64,000 bases of DNA from RUG14300 sp964561145 (GCA_964561145.1 CAZLNZ010000014.1:3788-67787), one strand, 5' to 3'. Counted from the first letter of the stretch, positions 50,001 through 59,482 are shown. Notes: generated by a model from the sequence alone, not told the origin. Numbers and translations: made by a program.

Positions 50001-51809
50001 TTATTGTATATCGGGTTCTCCGCCTACGTCACCCTCACCGCCCATATCGGGAGTGCCGCCTTCTTGCTGTTGAGCCTGATAGAGTTTCGTGAAGATGGGC
50101 TGAATCTTTTGATTAAAACTATCCATAACCTTCTTGATTTCATCGACATCGTCCGAATTCAAGCCCTCTCTAGCCGCTTTTACGGCTTCGTTAATTGTAT
50201 TCTTTTCATCATCGGTAAGCTTATCACCACTCTCGGAAACAGCTTTTTCTGCGGCATAAACTATTTGTTCGCTATTGTTCTTCAACTCAACTAATTCATG
50301 ACGTTTCTTATCTTCTTCCGCATATTTTTCAGCCTCTTTTACAGCACGATCGATATCATCCTCTGTAAGGTTTGTACTAGCTGTAATGGTAACGGATTGC
50401 TCTTTGTTTGTTCCTTTATCACGAGCTTTAACATTTACGATACCATTTGCATCGATATCAAAAGTAACCTCGATTTGAGGAACACCTCTAGGTGCAGGAG
50501 GAATACCGTCAAGAGTGAAACGACCTAAGGTTTTATTGTCCTTTGCCATAGATCTTTCACCTTGCAAAACGTGAATTTCAACACCGGGTTGATTGTCGGC
50601 GGCAGTTGAGAATATTTGAGATTTGCTTGTAGGAATTGTTGTGTTTCTATCAATGAGTTTGGTGAATATACCGCCCATTGTTTCAATGCCTAGGGACAAA
50701 GGCGTTACATCTAGCAATAAAACATCCTTTACTTCACCGCCTAAAACACCTGCTTGAATCGCAGCACCGATTGCAACACACTCATCGGGATTGATTCCTT
50801 TATAAGGTTCTTTTCCTGTCAAACTACGAACAGCGTCAACGACTGCGGGGATTCTTGTAGATCCGCCTACAAGGATAACCTTTGAAATTTCGGAGAAGGA
50901 AAGTTTAGCATCTTGCATGGCTTTCTTTGTAGGAACCATTGTAGCTTCCACAAGGTGAGCAGTCAATTTGTCAAACAATGCCTTTGTAATGTCCATATCG
51001 ATATGCAAAGGAGTACCATCGCTACCCATTGTGATATAAGGTAAACTTATAGAAGTCTTTGTTACACCGGACAATTCGATTTTTGCTTTCTCTGCTACTT
51101 CTTTAATTCTTTGCATCGCAGCCTTATCCTTAGATAGGTCTATTCCATTATCTTTCTTGAACTCGGCTACAATATAATCCATTATTGCTTGGTCGAAATC
51201 ATCACCACCCAAACGAGTATTACCGTTGGTTGCCAAAACCTCAAATACTCCGTCGCCGATTTCCAAAATGGATACATCGAAGGTTCCGCCGCCAAGGTCG
51301 TAAATCAAAATCTTTTGATTCTTATTTTCGCCTTTATCCAAGCCATAAGCTAGAGCCGCAGCTGTAGGCTCGTTGATAATACGAAGAACCTCAAGGCCGG
51401 CAATTTTGCCTGCATCCTTTGTTGCTTGACGTTGGCTGTCGCTAAAATATGCAGGAACTGTAATTACAGCTTGTGAAACCTTTTGACCAAGATATGCTTC
51501 TGCATCGGCTTTAAGCTTTGTCAAAATCATTGCACTTATCTCTTGAGGAGAGTATTTCTTTCCATCGATTTCAACAGTATAATTAGTACCCATCTCTCTC
51601 TTGATTGATGATACTGTTCTGGTAGGGTTAGCTACCGCTTGTCTTTTTGCTACTTGACCTACTCTACGCTCTCCGTCTTTGGTAAAACCTACAACGGAAG
51701 GAGTTGTTCTAGCACCCTCGGCATTTGTGATAACGGTTGCTTCACCGCCTTCCATAACTGCCACGCAAGAGTTGGTTGTTCCTAAATCGATACCTATAAT
51801 CTTTGACAT
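50001..51809 (-). CDS. dnaK: Chaperone DnaK
   Basis: 602 aa Hsp70. ATPase domain: IGIDLGTTNSCVAVMEGG, IYDLGGGTFDVSIL and VILVGGSTRIPAV; linker VLLLDVTPLSLGIET; substrate domain with QGERSMAKDN and a C-terminal lid ending in a Gly-rich tail. SD AAGGAGA precedes ATG 51809. Third gene of the hrcA-grpE-dnaK-dnaJ operon. Confidence 0.98.
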   Translation of the reverse strand: MSKIIGIDLGTTNSCVAVMEGGEATVITNAEGARTTPSVVGFTKDGERRVGQVAKRQAVANPTRTVSSIKREMGTNYTVEIDGKKYSPQEISAMILTKLKADAEAYLGQKVSQAVITVPAYFSDSQRQATKDAGKIAGLEVLRIINEPTAAALAYGLDKGENKNQKILIYDLGGGTFDVSILEIGDGVFEVLATNGNTRLGGDDFDQAIMDYIVAEFKKDNGIDLSKDKAAMQRIKEVAEKAKIELSGVTKTSISLPYITMGSDGTPLHIDMDITKALFDKLTAHLVEATMVPTKKAMQDAKLSFSEISKVILVGGSTRIPAVVDAVRSLTGKEPYKGINPDECVAIGAAIQAGVLGGEVKDVLLLDVTPLSLGIETMGGIFTKLIDRNTTIPTSKSQIFSTAADNQPGVEIHVLQGERSMAKDNKTLGRFTLDGIPPAPRGVPQIEVTFDIDANGIVNVKARDKGTNKEQSVTITASTNLTEDDIDRAVKEAEKYAEEDKKRHELVELKNNSEQIVYAAEKAVSESGDKLTDDEKNTINEAVKAAREGLNSDDVDEIKKVMDSFNQKIQPIFTKLYQAQQQEGGTPDMGGEGDVGGEPDIQ

Positions 51810-51860
51810 ATTATATATCTCCTTGTTATAATTCTAAATATTTTTACGCGTAATGCGTTA

Positions 51861-52478
51861 TTATTCGTCTGTTGCTACTTTAACCATTGCAGGTCTTAAT
51901 AGCATATCGTTATATTTATATCCCTTTTGAAGAACCTGAAGAACCTTTCCTGCATTATCGGGATCGACCTCATGCATTACAGCATTGTGGAACTCCGGAT
52001 CAAATTCTTCGTTTTCGGGATTAATCTCAGTTACACCAAGCTTCTTAAGTGCTTGATCGAATTGTTTTTTGATAAGATTCAATCCTTGCAAATTAGCCTC
52101 ATCAGTTGAAATCGAAATAGCACGATCCAATGCATCGAGACAAGGAAAGAATGCTTCGACACCGGCTTCAATTCCTTTAGCACGTTGTAAAACGCTTTCT
52201 TGAGAGGTTCTTCTACGATAATTTTCAAACTCAGCTCTTAATCTTAGATATTGATCCTTTTGTTGTTCAAGATCTTTTTGAGCAAGTTCTAATGCAACTA
52301 CCGCTTTATTATAATCGCCTTGAAGTTTATCAACATTAACTTCTTCTACTACGTTTTCTTCAATTTTGGTTTCCGAATTATCGGAGTCTTGCTCTTCAAC
52401 ACTGTTTTTGCTATCAACCTCTTCATTTTGCGTGGTTAACTCCTCTTGAAGATTTTCCTTATTCTGCTTTTTAGACAT
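51861..52478 (-). CDS. grpE: Nucleotide exchange factor GrpE
   Basis: 205 aa. A long acidic and Asn/Gln-rich N-terminus (~1-70) leads into the coiled coil (AQKDLEQQKDQYLRLRAEFENYRRRTSQE) and the beta-wing (NPENEEFDPEFHNAVMHEVD, VLQKGYKYNDMLLRPAMVKVA). It releases ADP from DnaK. ATG 52478 has SD GGAGGA and abuts the hrcA stop. Confidence 0.96.
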   Translation of the reverse strand: MSKKQNKENLQEELTTQNEEVDSKNSVEEQDSDNSETKIEENVVEEVNVDKLQGDYNKAVVALELAQKDLEQQKDQYLRLRAEFENYRRRTSQESVLQRAKGIEAGVEAFFPCLDALDRAISISTDEANLQGLNLIKKQFDQALKKLGVTEINPENEEFDPEFHNAVMHEVDPDNAGKVLQVLQKGYKYNDMLLRPAMVKVATDE

Positions 52479-53492
52479 TTAGTCCTCCTTTTTGCCGTTA
52501 ATAGATCTGATTGCCTCCTCTAAGTGAGTGAGAACATCTATAACCTTTTTATAATCCATTCTCTCGGGACCGATTACTCCTGCATGAATGGTATGCTTAT
52601 CATCCAATCGATAATTAACACTTACTAATGAACCATGCTCGATACCTTCGTCTGCACCGATCTTTACGGATACCTCTAGACCCGCACTTGATACCATTTC
52701 GGATAAATCCTTTTTCCTATCTATTAAAGAAAGAATAGATTGAATACTTTCTTTATCCTCGTATTCAGGATAATCCAACAGTTTTGCAGTACCTTCAACA
52801 AATACTTCTCCTTCTTTTTCACTCAAGGTTTCCATCAAGCTAATCACAGATTGCAAAAGCTGTTTATATTGTGAAAGCTCTTCGGAAAGTAGTGCTTCGG
52901 AGGAAATAACTTCCTCTATCGACTTATTGTCAAAAAGGTTATTTAGTATCTCACATGCCGTCGCAAGATAACTGGATCCTATATTTTTAGGTAAATCTAT
53001 GATAGAATCCTTAATAACACCGCTGTCGGTAATGATAATGACGAGTGCAGAGTCTGCACCGATATCTATGAGCTTAATTGTTCTGATAACAACCTTCTCT
53101 ATGTTTTTGACAACAATAACCGAGGTATAGTTTGTTACATCGGATATAACTTTAGCAGTTGATTTTACAACGTCTTCAACTTCAACCATTTTCTTTTCAA
53201 AGAAAGCCCTAAGTTCCTCTACATAATGAGCTCTCTCTGTTGGTTCGGTTGCAGGAAGTGCATCGATATACAGCTTATAAGCCTTAGTTGTAGGTATTCT
53301 TCCTGCCGATACGTGTGGCTGTTCAAGATATCCCATTTCCTCTAAGCCGGAAAGTTCCGAACGAATAGTTGCGGGACTAACATCCTCATCCAGATTGTTT
53401 TTAATATCTTGAGAAGAAACGGCTTGTCCCGTTTTTATATATCGAGAAACCAATACCTTCAATATTTTTTGCTTACGTAGACTTAAAGCCAT
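52479..53492 (-). CDS. hrcA: Heat-inducible transcription repressor HrcA
   Basis: 337 aa. The winged-helix N-terminus ALSLRKQKILKVLVSRYIKTGQAVSS, DVSPATIRSELSGLEEMGYLEQPHVSAGRIPTTKAY binds the CIRCE operator; the central GAF-like domain and dimer domain follow. First gene of the heat-shock operon, with SD GGAGGT. The two operators upstream (53522-53595) imply autoregulation. Confidence 0.97.
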   Translation of the reverse strand: MALSLRKQKILKVLVSRYIKTGQAVSSQDIKNNLDEDVSPATIRSELSGLEEMGYLEQPHVSAGRIPTTKAYKLYIDALPATEPTERAHYVEELRAFFEKKMVEVEDVVKSTAKVISDVTNYTSVIVVKNIEKVVIRTIKLIDIGADSALVIIITDSGVIKDSIIDLPKNIGSSYLATACEILNNLFDNKSIEEVISSEALLSEELSQYKQLLQSVISLMETLSEKEGEVFVEGTAKLLDYPEYEDKESIQSILSLIDRKKDLSEMVSSAGLEVSVKIGADEGIEHGSLVSVNYRLDDKHTIHAGVIGPERMDYKKVIDVLTHLEEAIRSINGKKED

Positions 53493-53521
53493 AACACCTC
53501 CAAGACATGCTAGCAGTCCTG

Positions 53522-53548
53522 CTAGCAGTCCGCAACCTCGATTGCTAA
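53522..53548. promoter_or_regulatory. CIRCE-like HrcA operator 2 (variant)
   Basis: 9-9-9 layout: CTAGCAGTC, nine bases, GATTGCTAA. Arms differ from the usual TTAGCACTC/GAGTGCTAA mainly at the seventh base. It covers the predicted transcription start (~53546) and early leader. A third half-site copy, GCTAGCAGTCC, sits at 53509-53519. Confidence 0.8.
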
Positions 53549-53552
53549 CAAT

Positions 53553-53581
53553 ATTATATGCATATTTATTAGCAATGTCAA
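53553..53581 (-). promoter_or_regulatory. Heat-shock operon promoter (perfect sigma-A consensus)
   Basis: TTGACA (53581-53576), 17 bp, TATAAT (53558-53553) on the minus strand, upstream of hrcA. The -35 box lies inside CIRCE-like operator 1. Confidence 0.88.
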
Positions 53582-53595
53582 GGGTTGATTGCTAA
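53569..53595. promoter_or_regulatory. CIRCE-like HrcA operator 1 (variant)
   Basis: 9-9-9 layout read on plus: TTAGCAATG, nine bases, GATTGCTAA. It contains the -35 box, so HrcA binding would block RNA polymerase. Confidence 0.8.
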
Positions 53596-53716
53596 TTTTT
53601 TAAAATATTTCTAATATATTTTTGACAATCGCTAATTTTTTTATAAAAATAGACTTACATTTTAAAATGTTTTTGTCCATTGTCTTCCGTATATGATTAA
53701 ACAAAAAAATATAATA

Positions 53717-54832
53717 CTAACAGATACAATCCATTAACATTTCAAGTATATAGTTTGATATGTAAAAAAAATCTTCTTTGATCCTTATATGATTTTCAGT
53801 AATAACGATAAAATCTTTTATCCTCGGAAGCACTTTTTGGAACCTTTCTAAAGCACTATATCCAAAAAGATTTTTATATGTGTTGAGAGATATACCGTAT
53901 TCTGTACGCAATCCGAGCATTATGTACTCCAACTCCCTATCTAAAGGAGTGTTGTCACCCTCTTCTTTGCGAACGCAAATACCCGAAGAGGAAATATACA
54001 TCTCCAAACAAGATGGATTAAAATATCGTTTTCCCTTATAAAATGAATGTGCCGAGGGACCAATGCCTATATATTCTTTGAGATTCCAGCAATTTTGATT
54101 ATGACGACATTCGAACCCCTTTAAAGCAAAATTACTTATTTCATACCTATGAAAGGACCGATTCTTAAGAATTTGGAACACTCGATTGTAATAGTCGCAT
54201 TGAAGATCATCGTCCGGAAGCAATACAGCCCTTTCTTCTGCTTTAACAAACAATGGTGTTCCCTCCTCGAGAATCAGAGAATATGCAGACAAATGTGTCA
54301 CACCTAAATCACATAATAAAGAGATATCTTCCTCGATATCGGCAAAACCTTGATAAGGCAGCCCCAACATATAATCAACATTTACATTTTCGAAATATGC
54401 TTTAGATAATTTCACCGCATCCATTGCACGATTTCTATCATGCAATCTTCCGATTTCTCGAAGCGATGAATCCTTCAATGACTGAATGCCTATACTAATT
54501 CTATTGACCCCAAGGGTTTTACATGCTTCCAAAAATTCCAAATCGATGCTTTCCGGATTCGATTCGATGGAAATCTCCGGAAACACTAAATCAAAGGTTT
54601 TTTCAATCGCAAAAAAGATTCTTTGAAGTTGATGGCTTGACAAGAGACTGGGCGTTCCTCCGCCTATATATATGGTGTCTACTCTCTCTTTTTTCTCTAG
54701 CTTATAACTCTCAATCTCGTTGATTAAAGCATCAACATAGGATTCGGCAACAACCTTAGAAGGAATCGAATAGAAAGAACAGTAATCGCATTTCCTTTTA
54801 CAATATGGTATATGAAGGTAAAGACCTACCAT
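53717..54832 (-). CDS. hemW: Radical SAM protein HemW
   Basis: 371 aa. GLYLHIPYCKRKCDYCSF carries the CxxxCxxC cluster with the extra Cys; YIGGGTPSLL, SIESNPESI, GVNRISIGIQS and DYMLGLPYQ follow. The HemW motif HNxxYW reads HNQNCW here. By family a heme chaperone; older annotations call it oxygen-independent coproporphyrinogen oxidase. Its ATG overlaps the lepA stop (TAATG), the usual lepA-hemW pair. Confidence 0.93.
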   Translation of the reverse strand: MVGLYLHIPYCKRKCDYCSFYSIPSKVVAESYVDALINEIESYKLEKKERVDTIYIGGGTPSLLSSHQLQRIFFAIEKTFDLVFPEISIESNPESIDLEFLEACKTLGVNRISIGIQSLKDSSLREIGRLHDRNRAMDAVKLSKAYFENVNVDYMLGLPYQGFADIEEDISLLCDLGVTHLSAYSLILEEGTPLFVKAEERAVLLPDDDLQCDYYNRVFQILKNRSFHRYEISNFALKGFECRHNQNCWNLKEYIGIGPSAHSFYKGKRYFNPSCLEMYISSSGICVRKEEGDNTPLDRELEYIMLGLRTEYGISLNTYKNLFGYSALERFQKVLPRIKDFIVITENHIRIKEDFFYISNYILEMLMDCIC

Positions 54833-56628
54833 TAATCATCACCGACCTTAAGTATTGACATAAACGCCTCACTCGGCACTTGAACATTACCGACTTGACG
54901 CATACGCTTTTTTCCTTCCTTCTGTTTTTCCAACAACTTCTTTTTTCTTGTTATGTCACCACCATAGCACTTAGCTAAAACATCTTTTCTCAATGCCTTG
55001 ACGGTTTCCCTGGCTATTATTTTATTACCTATTGCTGCTTGAATAGGTATTTCAAACATCTGACGAGGGATTGCATCCTTAAGCTTTTCGGCAATTTTTC
55101 TCGCTCTCTCATATGCAAAGTCTTTGAAAACAATCATACTCAATGCATCACACATTTCACCATTAAGTAGGAAATCCATCCTAACCATATCACTAGTTTG
55201 ATATCCATCCATGTCATAGTCAAGGGATGCATAACCTCTTGTGCGAGATTTCAAGCTATCAAAGAAATCATAAAGAATTTCTGCAAGAGGCATTCTGTAA
55301 ATAAGCTGTACCCTTTGCGGATCAATATAGCTCATATCGATAAATACCCCCCTCTTCCCTTGACATAGCTCCATAACGGGACCAACATATTCAGGAGGAG
55401 AAAAAACGGTCATCTTAACTACAGGTTCTTCGATGTGGTCAATTTCTGTCGGCTGTGGCAATTTTGTAGGATTATCGCAATAGATCATATCACCATTAGT
55501 TTTAAAAACTTTAAACACAACGCTCGGTGCCGTAGTAACCAAGTCTAGATTAAACTCTCTTTCCAATCTTTGCTCGATTACATCCATATGTAATAAGCCT
55601 AAGAATCCACAACGGAATCCAAAACCTAAAGCTACCGAAACATCAGGCTCAAAAAACAAAGAAGCATCATTAAGCTTAAGCTTTTCCAGGGATTCTCTGA
55701 GTTCTTGATATTTGCTTCCGTCGGCAGGATAGATACCTGCAAATACAACAGGCTTGATCTCTTTATAACCCGGATAAGGTGATTCACACGGATTATCTGC
55801 AACGGTAATAGTATCACCGACAGCAGTATCTATAACATTCTTAACGCTTGCGGCAATATATCCTACGTCACCCGAACAAAGTTCTTGACAAGGTGTTAAT
55901 TTTGGAGTGAAAACACCTACTTCAAAGACATCAAACTCTTTTCCCGTACTAAACATTTTTATTCTATCGCCTGCTTTAAGAGCACCTTCACCCACCTTAA
56001 CGAAAGAAATCGCACCTCTATAGTTATCATAGAAGCTATCGAAAATCAACGCCTTAAAGGGTGAGGTCATATCAACCTTAGCAGGAGGCAATCTTTCAAT
56101 TATACATTCAAGGAGATATTCTATACCAAGACCGGTTTTTGCACTAACAAGAGGACAGCCCTCAGTATCGAGACCGATAATATCTTCAATTTCTTTTTTA
56201 CAACCTTCAACATCTGCACTTGCAAGGTCGATTTTATTTATTACCGGCATAATTTCGAGATCATTATCCAAAGCGAGATAAACATTAGTAAGAGTCTGTG
56301 CTTCAACACCTTGAGTCGCATCAACAACAAGCAATGCACCGTCACAGGCAGCAAGAGAACGACTTACCTCGTAGGTAAAGTCAACGTGCCCGGGAGTATC
56401 TATTAAGTTTAAAGTATACATATGCCCCTTATACTCATACTTCATTCTAACGGGCTGCAGCTTAATGGTAATTCCTCTTTCACGTTCTAAATCCATGCTA
56501 TCCAAAAGCTGTTCCTTGGCATCTCTTTCTGAAACAGTAGAAGTAAACTCCATCAATCTATCGGCAAGTGTGCTCTTGCCATGGTCTATATGTGCAACAA
56601 TACAAAAATTTCGGATATAGGTTTCCAT
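54832..56628 (-). CDS. lepA: Elongation factor 4 (LepA)
   Basis: 598-aa translational GTPase. G1 AHIDHGKSTLADRLME, G3 LIDTPGHVDF, G4 INKIDLAS; domains II-V and the LepA-specific C-terminal domain (SLDYDMDGYQTSDMVRMDFLLNG and a basic end KKKLLEKQKEGKKRMRQVG). Linked to ribosome biogenesis and stalled elongation. SD GGAGGACAT is before ATG 56628. Transcribed divergently from the phosphodiesterase gene. Confidence 0.97.
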   Translation of the reverse strand: METYIRNFCIVAHIDHGKSTLADRLMEFTSTVSERDAKEQLLDSMDLERERGITIKLQPVRMKYEYKGHMYTLNLIDTPGHVDFTYEVSRSLAACDGALLVVDATQGVEAQTLTNVYLALDNDLEIMPVINKIDLASADVEGCKKEIEDIIGLDTEGCPLVSAKTGLGIEYLLECIIERLPPAKVDMTSPFKALIFDSFYDNYRGAISFVKVGEGALKAGDRIKMFSTGKEFDVFEVGVFTPKLTPCQELCSGDVGYIAASVKNVIDTAVGDTITVADNPCESPYPGYKEIKPVVFAGIYPADGSKYQELRESLEKLKLNDASLFFEPDVSVALGFGFRCGFLGLLHMDVIEQRLEREFNLDLVTTAPSVVFKVFKTNGDMIYCDNPTKLPQPTEIDHIEEPVVKMTVFSPPEYVGPVMELCQGKRGVFIDMSYIDPQRVQLIYRMPLAEILYDFFDSLKSRTRGYASLDYDMDGYQTSDMVRMDFLLNGEMCDALSMIVFKDFAYERARKIAEKLKDAIPRQMFEIPIQAAIGNKIIARETVKALRKDVLAKCYGGDITRKKKLLEKQKEGKKRMRQVGNVQVPSEAFMSILKVGDD

Positions 56629-56685
56629 ATGTCCTCCAAATATATGTTTTATTATAATACATGTACATATTTTTTTGCAAACGTA

Positions 56686-56714
56686 TTTACATTTAAAACT
56701 TGCTTTGGTATAAT
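56686..56714 (+). promoter_or_regulatory. Promoter of the phosphodiesterase gene
   Basis: TTTACA (56686-56691), 17 bp, TATAAT (56709-56714), giving transcription from ~56721 and a ~28-nt leader with GGAGG at 56732. Confidence 0.75.
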
Positions 56715-56748
56715 TTTATCATCAATCAAGCGGAGGTTGCTACACACT

Positions 56749-57453
56749 ATGGATATGAATTGGTTATTAACTCGCCCCATAGCTCACAGAGGATTATGGG
56801 ATTGTACTTGTCCTGAAAACTCACTCGGCTCCTATCAAAATGCAATTGATAAAAATTACAACATAGAAATCGACGTGCATTTATTGCCGGACGGAGACTT
56901 TGCAGTTTTTCACGACGATGATCTTAAACGTATGTGTGGAGAGGATATAAGAATAGACGCTCTAAAAGCCGATCAACTTAAGAATTACAAATTAATGGGA
57001 ACCCAATACTATATTCCCACTTTAAGAGAGGTTTTAGACTTGGTAAACGGACAGATCGGACTGCTCATAGAAATGAAGGACCGCAATAATAAGAATAGTG
57101 CATCTGAAAAGTTGATTGATTACATAAAAAACTATAGTGGCAATTATGCAATTCAATCCTTCGGTAAAGGTGCGTTGGAGTATTGGCGTAAAAACACTAC
57201 CGAGATACCGTTAGGTATATTGAGCACTCCGCCTTTAAATTTCGCACTTCCTTTCTGGAAAAAATCAGTAAATCCGGATTTTCATTCTTTCAACATTTTA
57301 TTCCTACCTAATATCTATTTAAGAAGAAGGCAAAGTAAAGGTGTTAAACTTTTAAGTTGGACGATAAGAAGTAAAAAACTTTTTAATAAAGCAAAAAGAG
57401 TTGGTGTCGATAACATCATTTTTGAAGGAATAAGACCCGATAGTTATCGGTAA
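56749..57453 (+). CDS. Glycerophosphodiester phosphodiesterase family protein
   Basis: 234 aa from ATG 56749. RPIAHRGLWD and CPENSLGSYQNAI open the GDPD barrel; EIDVHLLPDGDFAVFHDDDLKRMCG holds the Glu, Asp and second His of the active site, and IPTLREVL, LLIEMKDRN and SWTIRS follow. It hydrolyses glycerophosphodiesters from lipid turnover by family. GGAGG is somewhat far (12 bases) from the start; a second ATG is 6 bases on. It is one of only three plus-strand genes right of the repeat region. Confidence 0.9.
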   Translation: MDMNWLLTRPIAHRGLWDCTCPENSLGSYQNAIDKNYNIEIDVHLLPDGDFAVFHDDDLKRMCGEDIRIDALKADQLKNYKLMGTQYYIPTLREVLDLVNGQIGLLIEMKDRNNKNSASEKLIDYIKNYSGNYAIQSFGKGALEYWRKNTTEIPLGILSTPPLNFALPFWKKSVNPDFHSFNILFLPNIYLRRRQSKGVKLLSWTIRSKKLFNKAKRVGVDNIIFEGIRPDSYR

Positions 57454-57516
57454 TAGATATTAACTTAAGATATCTGATACCGATTCTACTATTCGCTTAA
57501 AATATGTAATTAACCC

Positions 57517-57560
57517 AAAAAGGCACTATACAATTTGACGGATATATAGTGCCTTTTTTA
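57517..57560. terminator. Bidirectional intrinsic terminator
   Basis: Perfect 14-bp stem AAAAAGGCACTATA/TATAGTGCCTTTTT between two convergent genes, with A and T runs on both sides. Confidence 0.9.
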
Positions 57561-57579
57561 TTGTAGTTTATGATATAGC

Positions 57580-58110
57580 CTAGTTGTCTTCCCCTTTATA
57601 TATAATCTTAGAAGGTATTTTATTCACGACAAGATAAACCAATAGACCAGTAGCAATCCCTGCGATGCCTCCGAAAATTCCCAAATGCGGCAAATAATAA
57701 AAAGGTGCACCGCTTCCGCTGAAAAGGGACGCAACACATATTTGTCCCAAACAATGGACAAAACCACCAACAGAGCTTACTGCAGGAATTGAAAAAAGTT
57801 TTGTTTTTAGTAATCCGAACATTGCAAACATTGACAGCAGACCACCGGCAAGAGAATAAAGAATCATCATTGGATTACCCGATAGTAAACCTACTATCAA
57901 GCATTTTGGACCCAAGACAAGGAATCCCTCAAGTGGTGAATAGACAATTATCGTAAATAACACTACAACATTTGAAAGACCTATTTTCGCAAAGGGTAAA
58001 AACGGAAAAATCGATGGCATCAAACTTTCCAAATACCCGATCAAGGAGCACATTGCTGCGAGTATACCAAGGACCGCTAGTTTACGTAATGATTTCTTGT
58101 CAACTTTCAT
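57580..58110 (-). CDS. Gx transporter / heptaprenyl diphosphate synthase component I family membrane protein
   Basis: 176 aa, about five hydrophobic segments. LAVLGILAAMCSLIGYLESLMP, PFAKIGLSNVVVLF and the Gly-rich SVGGFVHCLGQICVASLFSG match the family (Hpre_diP_synt_I), which looks like an ECF-type S component. The family name refers to an old prenyl-synthase link; a transport role is more likely. Overlaps the NusG-II gene by 4 bases; the cluster ApbE - NusG domain II - this protein is found in many Clostridia. Confidence 0.88.
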   Translation of the reverse strand: MKVDKKSLRKLAVLGILAAMCSLIGYLESLMPSIFPFLPFAKIGLSNVVVLFTIIVYSPLEGFLVLGPKCLIVGLLSGNPMMILYSLAGGLLSMFAMFGLLKTKLFSIPAVSSVGGFVHCLGQICVASLFSGSGAPFYYLPHLGIFGGIAGIATGLLVYLVVNKIPSKIIYKGEDN

Positions 58111-58508
58111 TTTGTAATCTCCTCCACCTCTGATTTATTCCCTCCAACGATTTTAACAACTATTTCTTGTGGTACACAAATTATGCTTTCTCCGTCATAA
58201 TGTATCTCACCTTGTTTGACACAACATTTATCTGGACAATCGCTCTCTAATACACATACGGATTCATTTGTTATACATAAAACCAAAGATCCGTATTCTT
58301 TTACCAAAGAAATCTCGGAATAATCACTCATTTTGAACTCACCGATCAACTTTCCCGAGCGATATACCTCAACAGTGCTACCCTCCTCTTTTGGAAGAAA
58401 CAATACAAACAATAATGCAACAACAAGTGCAACTATAACACCTAAAACTATTAGGTCAAATAGTTTAAACGGTTTAGTAGCTTTATAGAACTCAAAATCT
58501 TTTTTCAT
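58107..58508 (-). CDS. NusG domain II-containing membrane-anchored protein
   Basis: 133 aa. One membrane helix (~20-42: LIVLGVIVALVVALLFVLFL), then an extracytoplasmic NusG-II beta domain with VEVYRSGKLIGEF, and CPDKCCVKQGEIHYDGESIICVPQEIVVKI. It is not a transcription factor. It overlaps the genes on both sides by 4 bases. Role unknown; its constant link to ApbE suggests work with flavinylated redox proteins. Confidence 0.9.
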   Translation of the reverse strand: MKKDFEFYKATKPFKLFDLIVLGVIVALVVALLFVLFLPKEEGSTVEVYRSGKLIGEFKMSDYSEISLVKEYGSLVLCITNESVCVLESDCPDKCCVKQGEIHYDGESIICVPQEIVVKIVGGNKSEVEEITK

Positions 58509-59476
58509 TTCAAAACATACTCCGAAGCTTTTATTTCTATATCCATTTTATAAGTTTTTACAGTATAATCGTCATAAACAAACACGGCAGATGCTCCATA
58601 ATAATCTAAAAGGGCAATTGATTTTTCCTCTCCAAGAATGAAACAACAAGTAGATAAGCTGTCCGCTAAGACTCCGCTTTTAGCTTTAACAGTTACAGAC
58701 ACAAGACCGTTACCGACAGGATAACCATTATCAAGAATATGATGATATCTTTTTCCTTCATATTCAAAGTATTTTTCATAACTTCCGCTGGTTGAAATAA
58801 AATTGCCGTCGACAATCTCGAAAGAGGCAAAATAGGAATAATCGCATTCAAGTGGCGGTGCGATACCGATTTTTGCTTTTTTTCCTTTTATCGCAACAGT
58901 ACCACCAAGATTAAATAAGCCATCCCTGTTATTTTCACATCTGACAATGTAATCTAAAGCAAATCCTTTTCCGAAAGCTCCGAAATCGAGTTCTATACCA
59001 TCTTTTAGCTTTGTTAATGTTTTGGTATTTTGGTTATATGAAATACCCTTGAGCCCGACTAACTCCAATGTTTTTTGAATATCTTCTTTTAGAGGGGGAA
59101 TTTGCACGGATGTATTATCTGCATTAAAACCCCAAAGCTTAACAAGGGGATATATTGTAAAATCAAGTTTTCCTTCCGTCAAAGGATTGGTACAAAAATC
59201 TATTGCGAACTCAATAAGTTCAGATAGACAATCGGATAAGACGAGCGATTCTCCATTACTTAATTGATTGAAAGTCTTAACCTCACCCTCAAGCGGAGAT
59301 ATTGCATTTTCAACCAAGTACAATACCTTTTCGTTTTCCTTCATTCTTTGAATGTTACCCTTAAAGGAATAAAATGTACCAAAAAAGCCGAAACCTTCAT
59401 AGTCCAAGTTTTGAGAAACGCAAGAGCAAAGAAGTAAACTAATAATTAATAATACGAGAAGAATCGACTTTTTCAT
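58505..59476 (-). CDS. apbE: FAD:protein FMN transferase (ApbE lipoprotein)
   Basis: 323 aa from ATG 59476 (MKKSILLVLLIISLLLCSC), giving a lipoprotein signal with lipobox LLLCSC; the frame upstream to 59626 has no SD and crosses the promoter. ApbE marks: LVKLWGFN, ELDFGAFGKGFALDYIV, LFNLGGTVAIKG, SGSYEKYFEYEGKRYHHILD and VKAKSGVLADSLSTCCFILG. It attaches FMN to Ser/Thr of extracytoplasmic redox proteins. No flavinylation target is in the window. No SD; the -10 box is 6 nt from the ATG. Confidence 0.92.
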   Translation of the reverse strand: MKKSILLVLLIISLLLCSCVSQNLDYEGFGFFGTFYSFKGNIQRMKENEKVLYLVENAISPLEGEVKTFNQLSNGESLVLSDCLSELIEFAIDFCTNPLTEGKLDFTIYPLVKLWGFNADNTSVQIPPLKEDIQKTLELVGLKGISYNQNTKTLTKLKDGIELDFGAFGKGFALDYIVRCENNRDGLFNLGGTVAIKGKKAKIGIAPPLECDYSYFASFEIVDGNFISTSGSYEKYFEYEGKRYHHILDNGYPVGNGLVSVTVKAKSGVLADSLSTCCFILGEEKSIALLDYYGASAVFVYDDYTVKTYKMDIEIKASEYVLK

Positions 59477-59482
59477 TTTATA

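Noticed and set aside
56629..56670. ATGTACAT between lepA and the phosphodiesterase gene as an outlying array unit
   Set aside because: Only the hexamer core matches, without the second half or the 20-base period; expected by chance in AT-rich DNA.
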